NCBI GenBank assembly: GCA_023384105.1
Contig: JAHDXR010000001.1
Span: 372,001-436,000 of the forward strand
Length of the DNA stretch: 64,000 nt
Reading direction: 5' to 3'
From: Hyphomonadaceae bacterium
Lineage (GTDB): Bacteria; Pseudomonadota; Alphaproteobacteria; Caulobacterales; Aquidulcibacteraceae
The notes beneath the pieces are model-generated. The model had not been told where the DNA came from, made no database searches, and saw only the letters and a program-made list of their open reading frames with translations. Position numbers and translations under genes: made by a program. Shown here piece after piece: positions 17,673 through 28,163 of the stretch (positions are counted from its first letter, which is position 1; each line of letters starts with the position of its first letter).

Positions 17673-17748
17673 TGGTGGGCGCGGCAGGACTCGAACCTGC
17701 AACCAGACCGTTATGAGCGGCCGGCTCTAACCATTGAGCTACGCGCCC
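17673..17748 (-). tRNA. tRNA with CAT anticodon, probably tRNA-Ile2
   Basis: A 76-base cloverleaf on the minus strand including the encoded CCA (17673-17675). Acceptor stem GGGCGCG/CGCGCCC pairs perfectly, the D arm is AGCTCAATGGTTAGAGC, and the T arm contains GGTTCGAGTCC. The anticodon loop is CTCATAA, so the anticodon is CAT. The short D loop and the variable/T region resemble the AUA-reading tRNA-Ile2 whose C34 is changed to lysidine, more than elongator Met; the initiator form is excluded by the paired first base. Confidence 0.9.
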
Positions 17749-17899
17749 CCGCGCCCCGCCATTTGGGGAGAGCGGCCTAGCATCCCGGCGCCGCCGCTGG
17801 AAGGGCGGGCGCGGTGGATAATCCGTGATGCGGCGGCGCGGCAGGGCGGGCGTTTCGCGCGCCGGCGAACGTGCTAGAAGCGCCGGCGAAGGAGACCCC

Positions 17900-18211
17900 A
17901 TGCGCGCCGCCGTCCTCGTTCTCGCCGCCGCCGTTCTCGCCGCCTGCCAGACGCCGTGTCCGGCGCCGCAGCGCGGGGCGACCAGCGCCGCCTATGCCTG
18001 CGACGACGGTTCCGAGCTGCAGGTGACGTTCCTCGGCGCGCCGGATGAAGCGCGCGTGGTTCAGGAGGGCTACGTGACCGTGCAGCTGCCGGCGCTCGTT
18101 AGCGGTTCGGGCTTCCGCTACGCCAGCGGCGGCATGGAGCTGCGCCGGCGCGGCGACGAAGTGCGCTGGACCCGGCCGGGCGCGGCCGAGACCGTCTGCA
18201 CCCAGCAATAA
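17900..18211 (+). CDS. MliC-type lysozyme inhibitor lipoprotein
   Basis: A 103-residue lipoprotein (lipobox LAAC, Cys at residue 16). The mature part has the MliC/PliC pattern: AAYACDDGSELQVTFLG, then LVSGSGFRYASGGMELRRRGDEVRW and a C-terminal Cys (ETVCTQQ) that pairs with the YAC Cys. Such proteins inhibit c-type lysozymes from the envelope. GAAGGAG-like sequence upstream supports ATG 17900. Neighbouring lipoprotein 18267 may be co-transcribed. Confidence 0.85.
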   Translation: MRAAVLVLAAAVLAACQTPCPAPQRGATSAAYACDDGSELQVTFLGAPDEARVVQEGYVTVQLPALVSGSGFRYASGGMELRRRGDEVRWTRPGAAETVCTQQ

Positions 18212-18266
18212 CCATCCGTTCAGCGTCGCCGGGCGGGACCGCGGCGACATGCGAAGGAGCAGCGCG

Positions 18267-18776
18267 ATGAAACTGAAGCTTGTTTGCGCGGCATTGACGG
18301 GCGCGCTCGTTCTTGCCTCGTGCGAAACCACCGGCGGCTATGGCGGCGGCTACGGCCCGCCGCGCACCCAGCTCTCGCAATGCATGCGCAACGCGCTGAT
18401 CGGCGCAGGCGTCGGCGCGGTGCTCGGCGCCACCCAGGGGCCGCGCGAGAACCGCGTCGAGAACGCGGCCATCGGCGCGGCCGTCGTCGGCGCGGGCACG
18501 TACGGCGTGTGCCGCCTGCTGACCGCGCGCGAGCAGCAGCGCGTCGAGAACGCCTATTATCAGTCGCTGAACAGCGGTCAGCCGGTGAACGATTCCTGGC
18601 AGTCGGACCAGGGCCAGCAGCGCTCGCTGCGGGTCAGCCAGCCCGCGCCCGCGCCCGGCTACGGCGCCGAGTGCCGGCGCGTGAACGCCACCGTCAGCGA
18701 TCCGCAATACGGCGAGCAGCAGCTGCCGGCGGAAACCTTCTGCCGCACCCCGAGCGGAAGCTGGGTTCCGGCGTAA
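18267..18776 (+). CDS. Glycine-zipper lipoprotein, unknown function
   Basis: A 169-residue lipoprotein with signal peptide and lipobox LASC (Cys at about residue 19). It has a Gly-rich linker and a glycine-zipper segment (MRNALIGAGVGAVLGATQG plus AAIGAAVVGAGTYG), like the 17-kDa surface antigen group. A second half (about residues 120-169) has two Cys (AECRRVNATV; ETFCRTPSGSWVPA) resembling the SH3-like tail of that family. AAGGAG precedes the start. Function is likely envelope structural; not known. Confidence 0.8.
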   Translation: MKLKLVCAALTGALVLASCETTGGYGGGYGPPRTQLSQCMRNALIGAGVGAVLGATQGPRENRVENAAIGAAVVGAGTYGVCRLLTAREQQRVENAYYQSLNSGQPVNDSWQSDQGQQRSLRVSQPAPAPGYGAECRRVNATVSDPQYGEQQLPAETFCRTPSGSWVPA

Positions 18777-18798
18777 GGCGCGGCGCAGCCTGAAATGC

Positions 18799-18831
18799 AA
18801 GAGCCCGGCGAGCGCTCGCCGGGCTCTTTGC
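18799..18831 (+). terminator. Intrinsic terminator after lipoprotein genes
   Basis: A perfect 15-bp inverted repeat, AAGAGCCCGGCGAGC / GCTCGCCGGGCTCTT (18799-18828), followed by T-rich sequence TTTGCTTT. It is placed right after the 18267 gene and before ettA, so it should end the lipoprotein transcript. Confidence 0.8.
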
Positions 18832-18939
18832 TTTGGCCCGCTGAAGAGCCCGAGCGCTTCCGCCGCCGCCGCGGCCATGGACGCTTTCGCGGCGCATCGC
18901 TATATCGCGGGCTGATTTCCCAACAGGATGACGTTTCCC

Positions 18940-20610
<1,671 letters not shown>

Positions 20611-20632
20611 CAAGCGGCCATCGGAACCGCTC

Positions 20633-20781
20633 GTGCCCCCTCTCAAACGTTTCCACCAACCCCGCTCCCCGGACGCAGCCCCGGCGAAAGCCGGGGTGCG
20701 ATCCGGGGCCTAGGGGCTGAAGCGCGCTCGCGTTCGCCTCTGGGTCCCGGCTCTCCGCTTCGCTGCGGCCGGGAAGCGGGG
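20633..20781. repeat. Family B dispersed repeat, copy 2 (inverted)
   Basis: Reverse orientation of the unit at 17447: it opens with CCCCCTCTCAAACGTTTCC, then CCCCGCTCCCCGGACGCAGC, and ends with CGGCCGGGAAGCGGGGC. Internal hairpins are kept although the arm sequence has small changes. The remaining bases up to 20916 hold no gene I can support. Confidence 0.8.
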
Positions 20782-20916
20782 CTGTGTTAGCGCGCCGCTC
20801 CGGCAACGCTCATTCCGTCTCCCCTGTGCATAAGCGGCAAATCAGTCCATGCTGCGCGTCCGTCGGCATCGTTGCGGGTGCGATCCGCTGCGATGCGAGC
20901 GGGAGACGAAAAGGAC

Positions 20917-21165
20917 ATGCGCAAATACGCCGCGCTGCACGCGCATCTCAACCGGCGCAACGGCCGCCCCGAGATGCTCACCTTCGAGGACATCGAGCAG
21001 ATCATCGGCAAGCCGCTGCCGCAGAGCGCGCAGAAGCACCGTTCGTTCTGGGCCAACGACAACCAGGACCATCACACCCACGCCCGCGCCTGGATGCGGG
21101 CCGGCTACCGGGTGGCCTATGTCGACCGGGACGAGAAAGTGGTCCGGTTCGAGCGCACCCGCTAG
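20917..21165 (+). CDS. DUF7662-like small protein
   Basis: An 82-residue soluble protein, MRKYAALHAHLNRRNG at the start. It has the pattern MLTFEDIEQIIGKPLPQSA, then HRSFWANDNQ, then ARAWMRAGYRVAYVDRD and a final VVRFERTR. This matches a small family with an L-F-x-E-I-E-x-I-L-G...LP-x-SA and AW-x-AG-x-V signature (annotated as DUF7662 in some databases). AAAAGGA precedes the start. The function is unknown; flanking genes give no clue. Confidence 0.75.
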   Translation: MRKYAALHAHLNRRNGRPEMLTFEDIEQIIGKPLPQSAQKHRSFWANDNQDHHTHARAWMRAGYRVAYVDRDEKVVRFERTR

Positions 21166-21270
21166 GCCGCATCCGAACCCGTTCCTCCCTGCATCTTCGT
21201 AATGCGCCCGCCGGCGGCCGGCTTGCGGCCGGAGGCGCGCGCGCCGAGTATGGCGGACGGAGGAAATAGG

Positions 21271-21816
21271 ATGCGCATTCTGATTGCGGCGCTGGCGCTG
21301 GGCGCGCTCGCGGCCTGTGACGGCTCGGTCGAGACGGCGCGCGAGGGCGAAACGGACGCCGCCGCCTTCGGCTACATCATGGAGGTCCGCGCCAGCAGCG
21401 CCGAGCAGACCTACCTGATCACCACGCCGGACGGTCGCACCGTGGGCGCGCGCGCCGCCGACGGCGCCTCCGCGATGATGAACGAGGCGCGCGCGCAGGC
21501 GCTTGCGGCCAATCCGCCGCCGGAAGGCGAGGAGCTGCCGGAAGTGATGTCGCTGCGCCTGCCGGGCTTCTCGATGAGCATCGCCGGCCACGACAACGAC
21601 GGCGAGACCGAGAACAGCCGCGTCAACCTGTCGATCGGCGCTGGGCGCGAAACGGTTGTCGTGCGCGCCGACGAGGGCGGTCCGGGCAACGCCGACGACC
21701 GCGCCTATGTCCGCATCTCCGGCGCCGACGAAAACGGCGTGCGCGAGTTCATCGAAGAGCAGGAAGAGCTGTCGCCGGAGGTGAAGGCGCAATTGCGCGC
21801 CGCGCTCGGCATCTGA
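21271..21816 (+). CDS. Lipoprotein of unknown function
   Basis: A 181-residue lipoprotein (MRILIAALALGALAACDG, lipobox LAAC, Cys at about residue 16). The mature part has no family I recognise; it contains FGYIMEVRASSAEQTYLITT and a Gly/Asp/Asn-rich middle (GHDNDGETENSRVNLSIGAG), ending in an acidic helix. GGAGGAAATAGG precedes the start, a strong ribosome site. It lies 84 bases before the S46 peptidase on the same strand and may be co-expressed. Confidence 0.7.
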   Translation: MRILIAALALGALAACDGSVETAREGETDAAAFGYIMEVRASSAEQTYLITTPDGRTVGARAADGASAMMNEARAQALAANPPPEGEELPEVMSLRLPGFSMSIAGHDNDGETENSRVNLSIGAGRETVVVRADEGGPGNADDRAYVRISGADENGVREFIEEQEELSPEVKAQLRAALGI

Positions 21817-21900
21817 GGCGCATGTCATCCGCCGCTCGGCTCTTGCCGAGCGGCGCGCGCCTGGGCAGTACCTGACGCGGAAAAGTCGTCAGGGGGCATC

Positions 21901-23964
21901 ATGCGCCGGAACTTGCGCGCGGCCGCGGCCGCACTGGGAATCCTTGCGCTCATCGCGACGCCGGCTTCGAGCGAAGAGGGCATGTGGACGTTCGACAATT
22001 TCCCGGTCGAACGCATGCAGCGCGAGATGGGCTGGGCGCCGGATCAGGCGTGGCGCGACCGGGTGATGGCCGGTACGGCGCGGCTGCCGGGCTGCTCGGC
22101 CTCGAACGTCAGCGGCCAGGGGCTGGTGCTCACCAACCACCATTGCGTCATTTCCTGCGTCGTCGCGCTTTCGAGCAGCGACGCCAACTACATCGAGCAG
22201 GGCTTCATGGCCCGCGCGCGCGAGCAGGAGCGCCGCTGCCCGAACATGAATGTCGACGTGCTGACGCAGATCACCGACGTGACCGCGAACATCGAGGTCG
22301 CCACCGCGAACGTCCCGGCCGACCTGTTCGCGCGCACGCGCGACGCCGAGATCGCGCGGCTGGAGCGCGAGTGCTCCGAAGGGACGATCCGCTGCGAAGT
22401 CGTGACCCTCTATCAAGGCGGCCGCTACGCGCTGCATCGCTACAAGCGCTACAACGACGTGCGCCTGGCGTTCGCGCCCGAGCACGGCATGGCCGCGTTC
22501 GGCGGCGATCCCGACAATTTCAATTTCCCGCGCTACGACATCGATTTCTCGTTCCTGCGCCTCTACGAGAACGACGCCCCGGCCGCGACGCCGAACCATC
22601 TTTCGATGCGCTTCACGCCGCTGGAGGAAAACGAGATCGTTCTGATCGCCGGCAATCCCGGCCGCACCTCGCGCCTGCGCACGACGGCCGAACTCGCGTT
22701 CGAGCGCGACCACAATCTGCCTTGGCAGATCGCCTCGCTGTCCGAAATCCGCGGCCGGCTGATCGCCTATTCGCAGCTCGGCCCGGACCAGGCGCGCATC
22801 GCCTCCAGCGCGCTGCAGAGCGTGGAGAATGCGTACAAGGCGCTGAGCGGGCGCCGCCAGGCGCTGGCCGACCCCGCCGGCTTCGCGCGCGTGGCTGAGC
22901 GCCAGGCCGATCTGCAGAACCGCGTGCGCCGCAACCGCGCCGCTCAGCGCGAAGTCGGCGACGCCTGGGGCGAGATCGAGCGCGCGCAGGCGGCCTATCG
23001 CGGCATGTTCTATCCGTACCAGTATCTCGAAGCGCGCGCCGGCGAGCGTTCGCAGCTGTTTTCCTGGGCGCGCGATCTGGTGCGCGGCGCAGCCGAACGC
23101 GAGAAGCCGGACGCCGAGCGCCTGCCGCGCTACACCGGGGCGCGCATCGCCTCGGTCGAAAGCGGCCTGCGCGCCCCGCGCCCGGTGACGCCGGCGTTCG
23201 AGGAAATCCACCTCGCGTTCTGGCTCTCGAAGCTGCGCGAGCACTTGACCGTTGACCATCCGGCGGCGCGCCGCGTGCTCGGCAATGACAGCCCCCAAGC
23301 GCTGGCGGCGCGATTGTCGCGCTCGCGCCTCGCCGATCTCGCTTTCCGCGTGCAGCTGTGGGAAGGCGGCGCGGCGGCGATCGAGGCGTCCGACGATCCG
23401 ATGATCCAGTTCGTCCGCGCCTGGGACGCCGACGCCCGCGCCGTGCGCGCCCGCTTCGTCGCCGAAGTCGAAGGCCCGGCGGCGCGCGCGCATGAGCGCA
23501 TCGCCCGCGCCCGGTTCCGCGCCTTCGGCGAGTCGCAGTATCCCGACGCCACGTTCAGTCCGCGCATCTCCTACGGCCGCGTGATCGGCTGGACCGAGCC
23601 CGGCGTGGGCGCGGTTGCGCCCTTCACCTACACGGCCGGGCTCTATGAACGCGCCACCGGCCAGCCGCCGTTCGTGCTCAGCCAGCCCTGGATCGATGCG
23701 CGCCCGCGGCTCGATCCGAACGGCGTATTCAACGTCTCGTCCAGCAACGACGTGATCGGCGGCAATTCGGGCAGTCCGCTGCTCGACCGCGAAGGCCGCG
23801 TCGTCGGCGTCGTGTTCGACGGCAACATCCACTCGCTCGGCGGCGAGTATTTCTACGACGGCGCGCTCAACCGCTCCGTCAGCGTCGCCGCGACCGCGAT
23901 CCGCACGTCGCTGGCGGACGTTTACGGCATGGATGCGCTGCTGGCTGAGCTGGAAGGCCGCTGA
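21901..23964 (+). CDS. S46 family dipeptidyl-peptidase (DPP7/DPP11 type)
   Basis: A 687-residue exported serine exopeptidase with signal peptide about residues 1-24. Chymotrypsin-like triad members are visible: His in LTNHHCVISC (H81), Asp in the GGDPDNFNFPRYDIDF region, and Ser623 in IGGNSGSPLLD. The residue group after the nucleophile reads VVFDGNIHS: a Gly here, not Arg, is the DPP7-type state associated with hydrophobic P1, whereas DPP11 has Arg for Asp/Glu. It should release N-terminal dipeptides in the periplasm. The start at 21901 gives the usual mature N-terminus EEGMWTFDNFP. Confidence 0.93.
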   Translation: MRRNLRAAAAALGILALIATPASSEEGMWTFDNFPVERMQREMGWAPDQAWRDRVMAGTARLPGCSASNVSGQGLVLTNHHCVISCVVALSSSDANYIEQGFMARAREQERRCPNMNVDVLTQITDVTANIEVATANVPADLFARTRDAEIARLERECSEGTIRCEVVTLYQGGRYALHRYKRYNDVRLAFAPEHGMAAFGGDPDNFNFPRYDIDFSFLRLYENDAPAATPNHLSMRFTPLEENEIVLIAGNPGRTSRLRTTAELAFERDHNLPWQIASLSEIRGRLIAYSQLGPDQARIASSALQSVENAYKALSGRRQALADPAGFARVAERQADLQNRVRRNRAAQREVGDAWGEIERAQAAYRGMFYPYQYLEARAGERSQLFSWARDLVRGAAEREKPDAERLPRYTGARIASVESGLRAPRPVTPAFEEIHLAFWLSKLREHLTVDHPAARRVLGNDSPQALAARLSRSRLADLAFRVQLWEGGAAAIEASDDPMIQFVRAWDADARAVRARFVAEVEGPAARAHERIARARFRAFGESQYPDATFSPRISYGRVIGWTEPGVGAVAPFTYTAGLYERATGQPPFVLSQPWIDARPRLDPNGVFNVSSSNDVIGGNSGSPLLDREGRVVGVVFDGNIHSLGGEYFYDGALNRSVSVAATAIRTSLADVYGMDALLAELEGR

Positions 23965-24502
23965 GCGGAGAAGTGGGGCGCCGGAGGCGGGTTGGGGGTT
24001 ATGCCGGCGCCCCGTCCTCTCGAGCGCTTTGAGGGGCGAGCGGAGAGGGCATTCCACCGCGTGAGCGGTAGGGCCAGTGAGCGCCGCTTTTCGCGCGTGC
24101 ACAACATACGAGAGACGAAGCGCGGATTTGCAGCGGCGCCTGCCGTTCGTCTGCGACGAACGGCGCTGCCCAAGCGCGCCGCCGCTTATGGACCGCCTGC
24201 GTCCCGCCGGCCTGCGCCGCGCGTGCGCGGCGTCGTGCTTCGACAAGCTCGGCTGCTGCCAACTCAAAACGCCGGAGCCCCGCGCCGCGGCAGCGTCGGC
24301 CTGAGCTTGTCGAAGGCGATGCGCGCCGCCGCGCGCGTAGCGCCAGCGTGCGGTTTCGCTTGCAAGCTCGCGGGCGAAGGCGCGGTACGCGCCGCAGACC
24401 CGGAACCCAGGGCGAGCGGCGCGTCGACCGTGGGTTCCCGAATCGCGCTTCGCGCGTCCGGAATGACGCCGGTTGAAACATCGCGCCGCTAAATTCGCCG
24501 CC
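23965..24502. repeat. Intergenic mosaic of inverted repeats
   Basis: Convergent gap of about 540 bases with no gene. It contains a family-A-like fragment (ATGGACCGCCTGCGTCCCGC at 24188), an inverted pair CTTCGACAAGCTCGG (24238-24252) / CTGAGCTTGTCGAAGG (24301-24316), and a family C unit around 24400-24470 (GGAACCCAGGGC ... GTGGGTTCCC ... GCGCGTCCGGAATGAC). A patch of CGTTCGTCTGCGACGAACG near 24144 also folds. It looks like repeat elements nested or abutting each other. Confidence 0.65.
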
Positions 24503-25459
24503 TTAACCCAAGGCGGCGTTCAGGAACTCGGCCTGCCGCTTGAGCGAGGCCAGCGTCTGCGCGCAGGGGAAGGCGATGAAGCCGTGACAGGCGCCGGGAT
24601 AGATGTCGAGTTCGCCGCGATTGCCGGCGGCGACCCAGCGCGCGTGCATGAACAGGCTGTCGTCCAGCAGCGCATCGCGCGTGCCGACCGTGAACAGCGC
24701 CGGGCACAGCCCGCGCAGATCGGCGTAGAGCGGCGACAGATGCGGCGCGCGCTTCTCTTCCGATCCCATGCCCGGCAGGAACGCTTCGCTGAATTTCTCG
24801 ATGTCGAGCGTGCGCAGCACCAGCCGCTCGGCGCCGAAGGCGCGCGCGCTCGGCGTCAACCCGAGATCGAACGCGCCGAACACGAGATTCGCCGCCTTGA
24901 ACGGCGTGCGGCCGTGCTTGTCGCGCAGCCGCAGGATGGTCAGCGCCGAAAGATGCGCGCCGGCGCTCTCGCCGCCGATCGCCAGCGCCTCGCCGCCGAA
25001 GTCGCGCAGGTTGTCGCTCACCCAGAGCGCCGCCGCCTCGCAATCGTCCGGGCCGGCGGGATACGGATTTTCCGGCGCCAGCCGGTACTCGACGCTGAGC
25101 GCGGTGAGGCTGGCGGCGTCGGCGATGAATTCGAGCAGCTTGTCCTGCTGATCGGCCGCGCCGAGCACGTGGCCGCCGCCATGGATATGCAGATAGACGC
25201 CGCGCGAGTTCGCCGGCGCCACCGCGCGCAGCTTGATCCTGCCGGCGGGGCCGTCGATCTCGATCCAGCTCGCCCGGTCGGACTTCACCGGCGCGGGGAA
25301 CACGCCTTCGCCGCGCGCCCGCGCGTCGCGCACGGTCTGTGCGCCGACCTCCCACCAGTTCGCCATGTTGGCGGTGGCGGCGACGATGCTCTCGTTGAGC
25401 GTGCGCGTGTCGGGGGGAATGGCGTCGTCGCTGAACAGCGCGGGATCGAGAGTGCTCAT
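24503..25459 (-). CDS. Alpha/beta hydrolase, HSL-type esterase
   Basis: A 318-residue hydrolase of the hormone-sensitive lipase (family IV) type. Oxyanion-hole motif [10 protein letters not shown] (about 92-101), a [14 protein letters not shown] strand, nucleophile in [11 protein letters not shown], and the C-terminal Asp and His in [11 protein letters not shown] and YPGACHGF. It should cleave small acyl esters or lactones in the cytoplasm. The start MSTLDPAL overlaps the stop of the EVE gene (ATGA), so translation is coupled to it. The substrate is not indicated. Confidence 0.9.
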   Translation of the reverse strand: MSTLDPALFSDDAIPPDTRTLNESIVAATANMANWWEVGAQTVRDARARGEGVFPAPVKSDRASWIEIDGPAGRIKLRAVAPANSRGVYLHIHGGGHVLGAADQQDKLLEFIADAASLTALSVEYRLAPENPYPAGPDDCEAAALWVSDNLRDFGGEALAIGGESAGAHLSALTILRLRDKHGRTPFKAANLVFGAFDLGLTPSARAFGAERLVLRTLDIEKFSEAFLPGMGSEEKRAPHLSPLYADLRGLCPALFTVGTRDALLDDSLFMHARWVAAGNRGELDIYPGACHGFIAFPCAQTLASLKRQAEFLNAALG

Positions 25460-25866
25460 TTCAAACCGCCCATCTTCCGGATCGCCTTCCATTCCTCCGC
25501 CGTCACCGGCTGCACCGAGAGGCGCGAGTTCTTCACCAGCACCATGTCGGCGAGTTTCTTGTCGGCCTTGATCGCCGCCAGCGTCACCGGCTGTTTCAGC
25601 GGCTCGACCGCCTTGAGGTCGACGCACACGAACGCGCCGGTCTTGTCGGTGGGATCGGGATAGGCCTCCTTCACCACCTCGCTCACGCCGACAACCGCCT
25701 TGCCTTCGTTCGAGTGATAGAAGAACGCCTTGTCGCCCTTCTTCATCGCGACGAGGTGCGCCTTGGCCTGATGGTTGCGCACGCCGGTCCAGGCGTCCGC
25801 GCCCTTCTTCACGTGCTGTTCCCAGGACCACGCGCCCGGTTCGCTCTTTACCAGCCAGTACGCCAT
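25456..25866 (-). CDS. EVE domain protein (PUA-like)
   Basis: A 136-residue protein that is almost entirely an EVE domain: [37 protein letters not shown], and [23 protein letters not shown] domains belong to the PUA/YTH group and can bind modified bases in nucleic acids. Stand-alone forms are widespread in proteobacteria. The start MAYWLVK fits family length; an upstream ATG at 25915 adds 17 unrelated residues. It overlaps the downstream hydrolase by four bases. Confidence 0.92.
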   Translation of the reverse strand: MAYWLVKSEPGAWSWEQHVKKGADAWTGVRNHQAKAHLVAMKKGDKAFFYHSNEGKAVVGVSEVVKEAYPDPTDKTGAFVCVDLKAVEPLKQPVTLAAIKADKKLADMVLVKNSRLSVQPVTAEEWKAIRKMGGLK

Positions 25867-25936
25867 CAGTTCGCCGCCGCCAATGCTGCGGCCGCGCTCA
25901 GCCACGATTGCATTCACGCGTCCCCTTGAGCCGCTT

Positions 25937-26998
25937 CTACACGCGCGCTTCGAACACCAGGTTGAACGGCGTCTCGGCGGCGCGTCTGAATTTACTGAAG
26001 CCGGCTTCCTTGGCTACCTTTTTCAGCCGCGCTTCCCCGGCCTGAGCGCCAAGCCCCAACCCGACCTCCTGGCTGAGCGAGGCCGGCGTGCAGATCATGG
26101 TCGACGCGGCGTAATAGACGCGGCCGACCGGGTTCAGGTTGTCCTTCAGATCGTCGTGCGCGAACGGCTCGACGATCATCCAGGCGCCGTCCCCCGCCAG
26201 CGACTCGCGCACGTGCGCGCCGGCGCCGACCGGGTCGCCCATGTCGTGCAGGCAGTCGAAGAAGGCGACGAGATCGTAGCCGAGCGCGGGATATTCCTTG
26301 GCGCTCGCCTTTTCGAAGGTGATGCGCCTGGCGACGCCCGCTTCCTTCGCCAGCTGCCTGGCGCGCTCGATCGACGCCTCGTGATAGTCGTAGCCGTAGA
26401 ATTTCGACTTGGGGTAGGCGAGCGCCATCAGGATGGTCGACGCGCCGTGCCCGCAGCCGACATCGGCGACCTTGGCACCTTGTTCGAGCTTCTCCTTCAC
26501 GCCGCGCAGCGCGGGAATCCATTCTGAAACCAGATGCGCGTTGTAGCCGGGGCGGAAGAAGCGTTCGGTGCCGCGGAACAGGCACTTCGAGTGCTCGTGC
26601 CAGCCCACGCCTTTGCCGGTCTTGAACGCTTGCGCGATCTTGGGTTCGTCCAGCCACATCGCCTGCGCCACTTCAAACGCGCCGGCGAAGAACGCCGGCC
26701 CGCCTTCGTCGGCGAACGCCGCGCACTGTTCGGGATTGAGCTTGAACTTCTTGCTTTTCGGATTGTAGTCGACATAGCCGGCCGCCGCCTGCGCGGACAG
26801 CCACTCGCGCAGATAGCGCGGATTGAGGCGTGTCTTGTCGGCGAGGTCCTCCGGCGTCACCGCGCCGCCGTGCGCCATCGCCTTGTAGATGCCGAGCCTG
26901 TCGCCGAGCAGCACCAGCGCCGCGCTCGTGGAAGCGCCGAGATCGTTCACCAGTTTGCCGAGAAACGCGTCGAGTTTTTCTGGATCGGGCGCAGCCAT
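25937..26998 (-). CDS. Class I SAM-dependent methyltransferase, two-domain
   Basis: A 353-residue enzyme with an N-terminal winged-helix part (about 20-95; GGAVTPEDLADKTRLNPRYL) and a Rossmann methyltransferase domain (about 165-330; VADVGCGHGASTILMALAYP, then GYDYHEASIERAR, and YDLVAFFDCLHDMGDP). This layout is like Rv2258c-type proteins and O-methyltransferase relatives. The substrate is unknown. It is upstream of the EVE gene on the same strand, 70 bases away, so the three genes 25937-24503 may form one operon. Confidence 0.9.
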   Translation of the reverse strand: MAAPDPEKLDAFLGKLVNDLGASTSAALVLLGDRLGIYKAMAHGGAVTPEDLADKTRLNPRYLREWLSAQAAAGYVDYNPKSKKFKLNPEQCAAFADEGGPAFFAGAFEVAQAMWLDEPKIAQAFKTGKGVGWHEHSKCLFRGTERFFRPGYNAHLVSEWIPALRGVKEKLEQGAKVADVGCGHGASTILMALAYPKSKFYGYDYHEASIERARQLAKEAGVARRITFEKASAKEYPALGYDLVAFFDCLHDMGDPVGAGAHVRESLAGDGAWMIVEPFAHDDLKDNLNPVGRVYYAASTMICTPASLSQEVGLGLGAQAGEARLKKVAKEAGFSKFRRAAETPFNLVFEARV

Positions 26999-27218
26999 TC
27001 GCAGCTCTCCCTCGTTGCCTGCCGGAGCTAACTGCCGGGCGCCGCCAAGCGCAATCGCCCGGCCCGCGATTTTACCTATGTTTCATCCCGCCGCGGACCA
27101 GGGCCAGCCGCCACGCACGCAACCGGATTCGCGCGTCAGGTTCGCTGCTGCGTTCATCGGCGATGCTTCGATGAGACGCGCTTGATCTCGCGGCGAAGGC
27201 CCGTAAACGTGGCTACGC

Positions 27219-28157
27219 ATGAACGCAGCGCTGGAAGCGGAAGGGCTGGTTAAGCGCTACGGCGCGCGTACCGCGGTCCGCGATTTGAGTTTTTCGGTCC
27301 CGCGGGGGTCGATCTACGGCGTGCTGGGCCCCAACGGCGCCGGCAAGTCGACGACGCTGCGCATGCTCGTGGGCGTGCTGCGCCCGACCGAGGGGCGCAT
27401 TTCGCTGCTGGGCGGGCCGGTGACGCGCGAGGCGCTGAAGCGGTTCGGCTATCTGCCGGAAGAGCGCGGGCTCTACCGCTCGATGAGCGCGCGTGGCGCC
27501 ATCGCCTATCTCGCCCGCCTCAAGGGCGCGCCGTCTGGCAAGGCGTTCAAGCGCGCGGACCAGCTGCTGAACGATCACGGTCTCGGCAAGGTCAAGCGCA
27601 AGAAGATCAAGACGCTCTCCAAGGGCATGGCGCAGAAGGTGCAGGTGCTCGGCGCGATCGCGCACGAGCCCGACGTCATCATCTTCGACGAGCCGTTCTC
27701 GGGCCTCGATCCGGTGAACCAGCGCGTGCTCGAAGACACCATCCGCGCCCAGGCCGCGGCCGGGCGCACCGTCCTGTTCTCCACCCACGTGATGGAGCAC
27801 GCTGAACGGCTGTGCGACCGCATCCTGCTGATCGCCCACGGCGGCAAGGCGTTCGAAGGCACGGTGCAGCAAGCGCTCGCGCTCGCGCCCAGCGTCGCCG
27901 TGCTGGAGACGGAGGGCGATTACGATCTCGCCGCCACGCTCGCGCCCAAGGGGTTCCGCATCGTTCAGGAGGGCGAGGAGCACGGCAACAGGCGCTGGCG
28001 CGCCAAGCTGGAGAACGGCCACGGTTCGCGCCAGCTGCTGCAGGCGTGCGTCGAGGTCGGCGCGCCGCTTTCGCTGTTCGAGCCCGCGCGGGCGAGCCTG
28101 CACGAAGCCTTCGTGTCGCTGGTGGGCGACAAAGCCATGCCGGACGCGGCGGAGTAG
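27219..28157 (+). CDS. ABC transporter ATP-binding protein (NatA-like)
   Basis: A 312-residue ABC ATPase. Walker [10 protein letters not shown] (about 38-46), Q-loop region LPEERGLYRSM, signature TLSKGMAQKVQ, Walker B VIIFDEPFSGLDP and switch His in FSTHVMEHAERL. The C-terminal ~85 residues form a DUF4162-type domain seen in NatA/exporter ATPases. It should energise the permease encoded 6 bases downstream. The signature has SKG instead of SGG, usual in this subfamily. The exported substrate is not known; a Na+ or drug exporter role is family-based inference. Confidence 0.92.
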   Translation: MNAALEAEGLVKRYGARTAVRDLSFSVPRGSIYGVLGPNGAGKSTTLRMLVGVLRPTEGRISLLGGPVTREALKRFGYLPEERGLYRSMSARGAIAYLARLKGAPSGKAFKRADQLLNDHGLGKVKRKKIKTLSKGMAQKVQVLGAIAHEPDVIIFDEPFSGLDPVNQRVLEDTIRAQAAAGRTVLFSTHVMEHAERLCDRILLIAHGGKAFEGTVQQALALAPSVAVLETEGDYDLAATLAPKGFRIVQEGEEHGNRRWRAKLENGHGSRQLLQACVEVGAPLSLFEPARASLHEAFVSLVGDKAMPDAAE

Positions 28158-28163
28158 GGCGCG

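Noticed and set aside
17673-17748. Integration site with an island at the tRNA gene
   Set aside because: No integrase and no duplicated tRNA 3' end were found on either side.
21889-24267. Long open frame (792 codons) antisense to the S46 peptidase gene
   Set aside because: It mirrors the codon pattern of a clearly homologous gene on the other strand, is Arg/Ala/Gly-rich and has no recognisable motif. Such frames are common in GC-rich DNA.
24503-26998. EVE-methyltransferase set as a restriction or defence island
   Set aside because: No nuclease, no helicase and no other defence gene nearby; the EVE protein is of the common stand-alone type.
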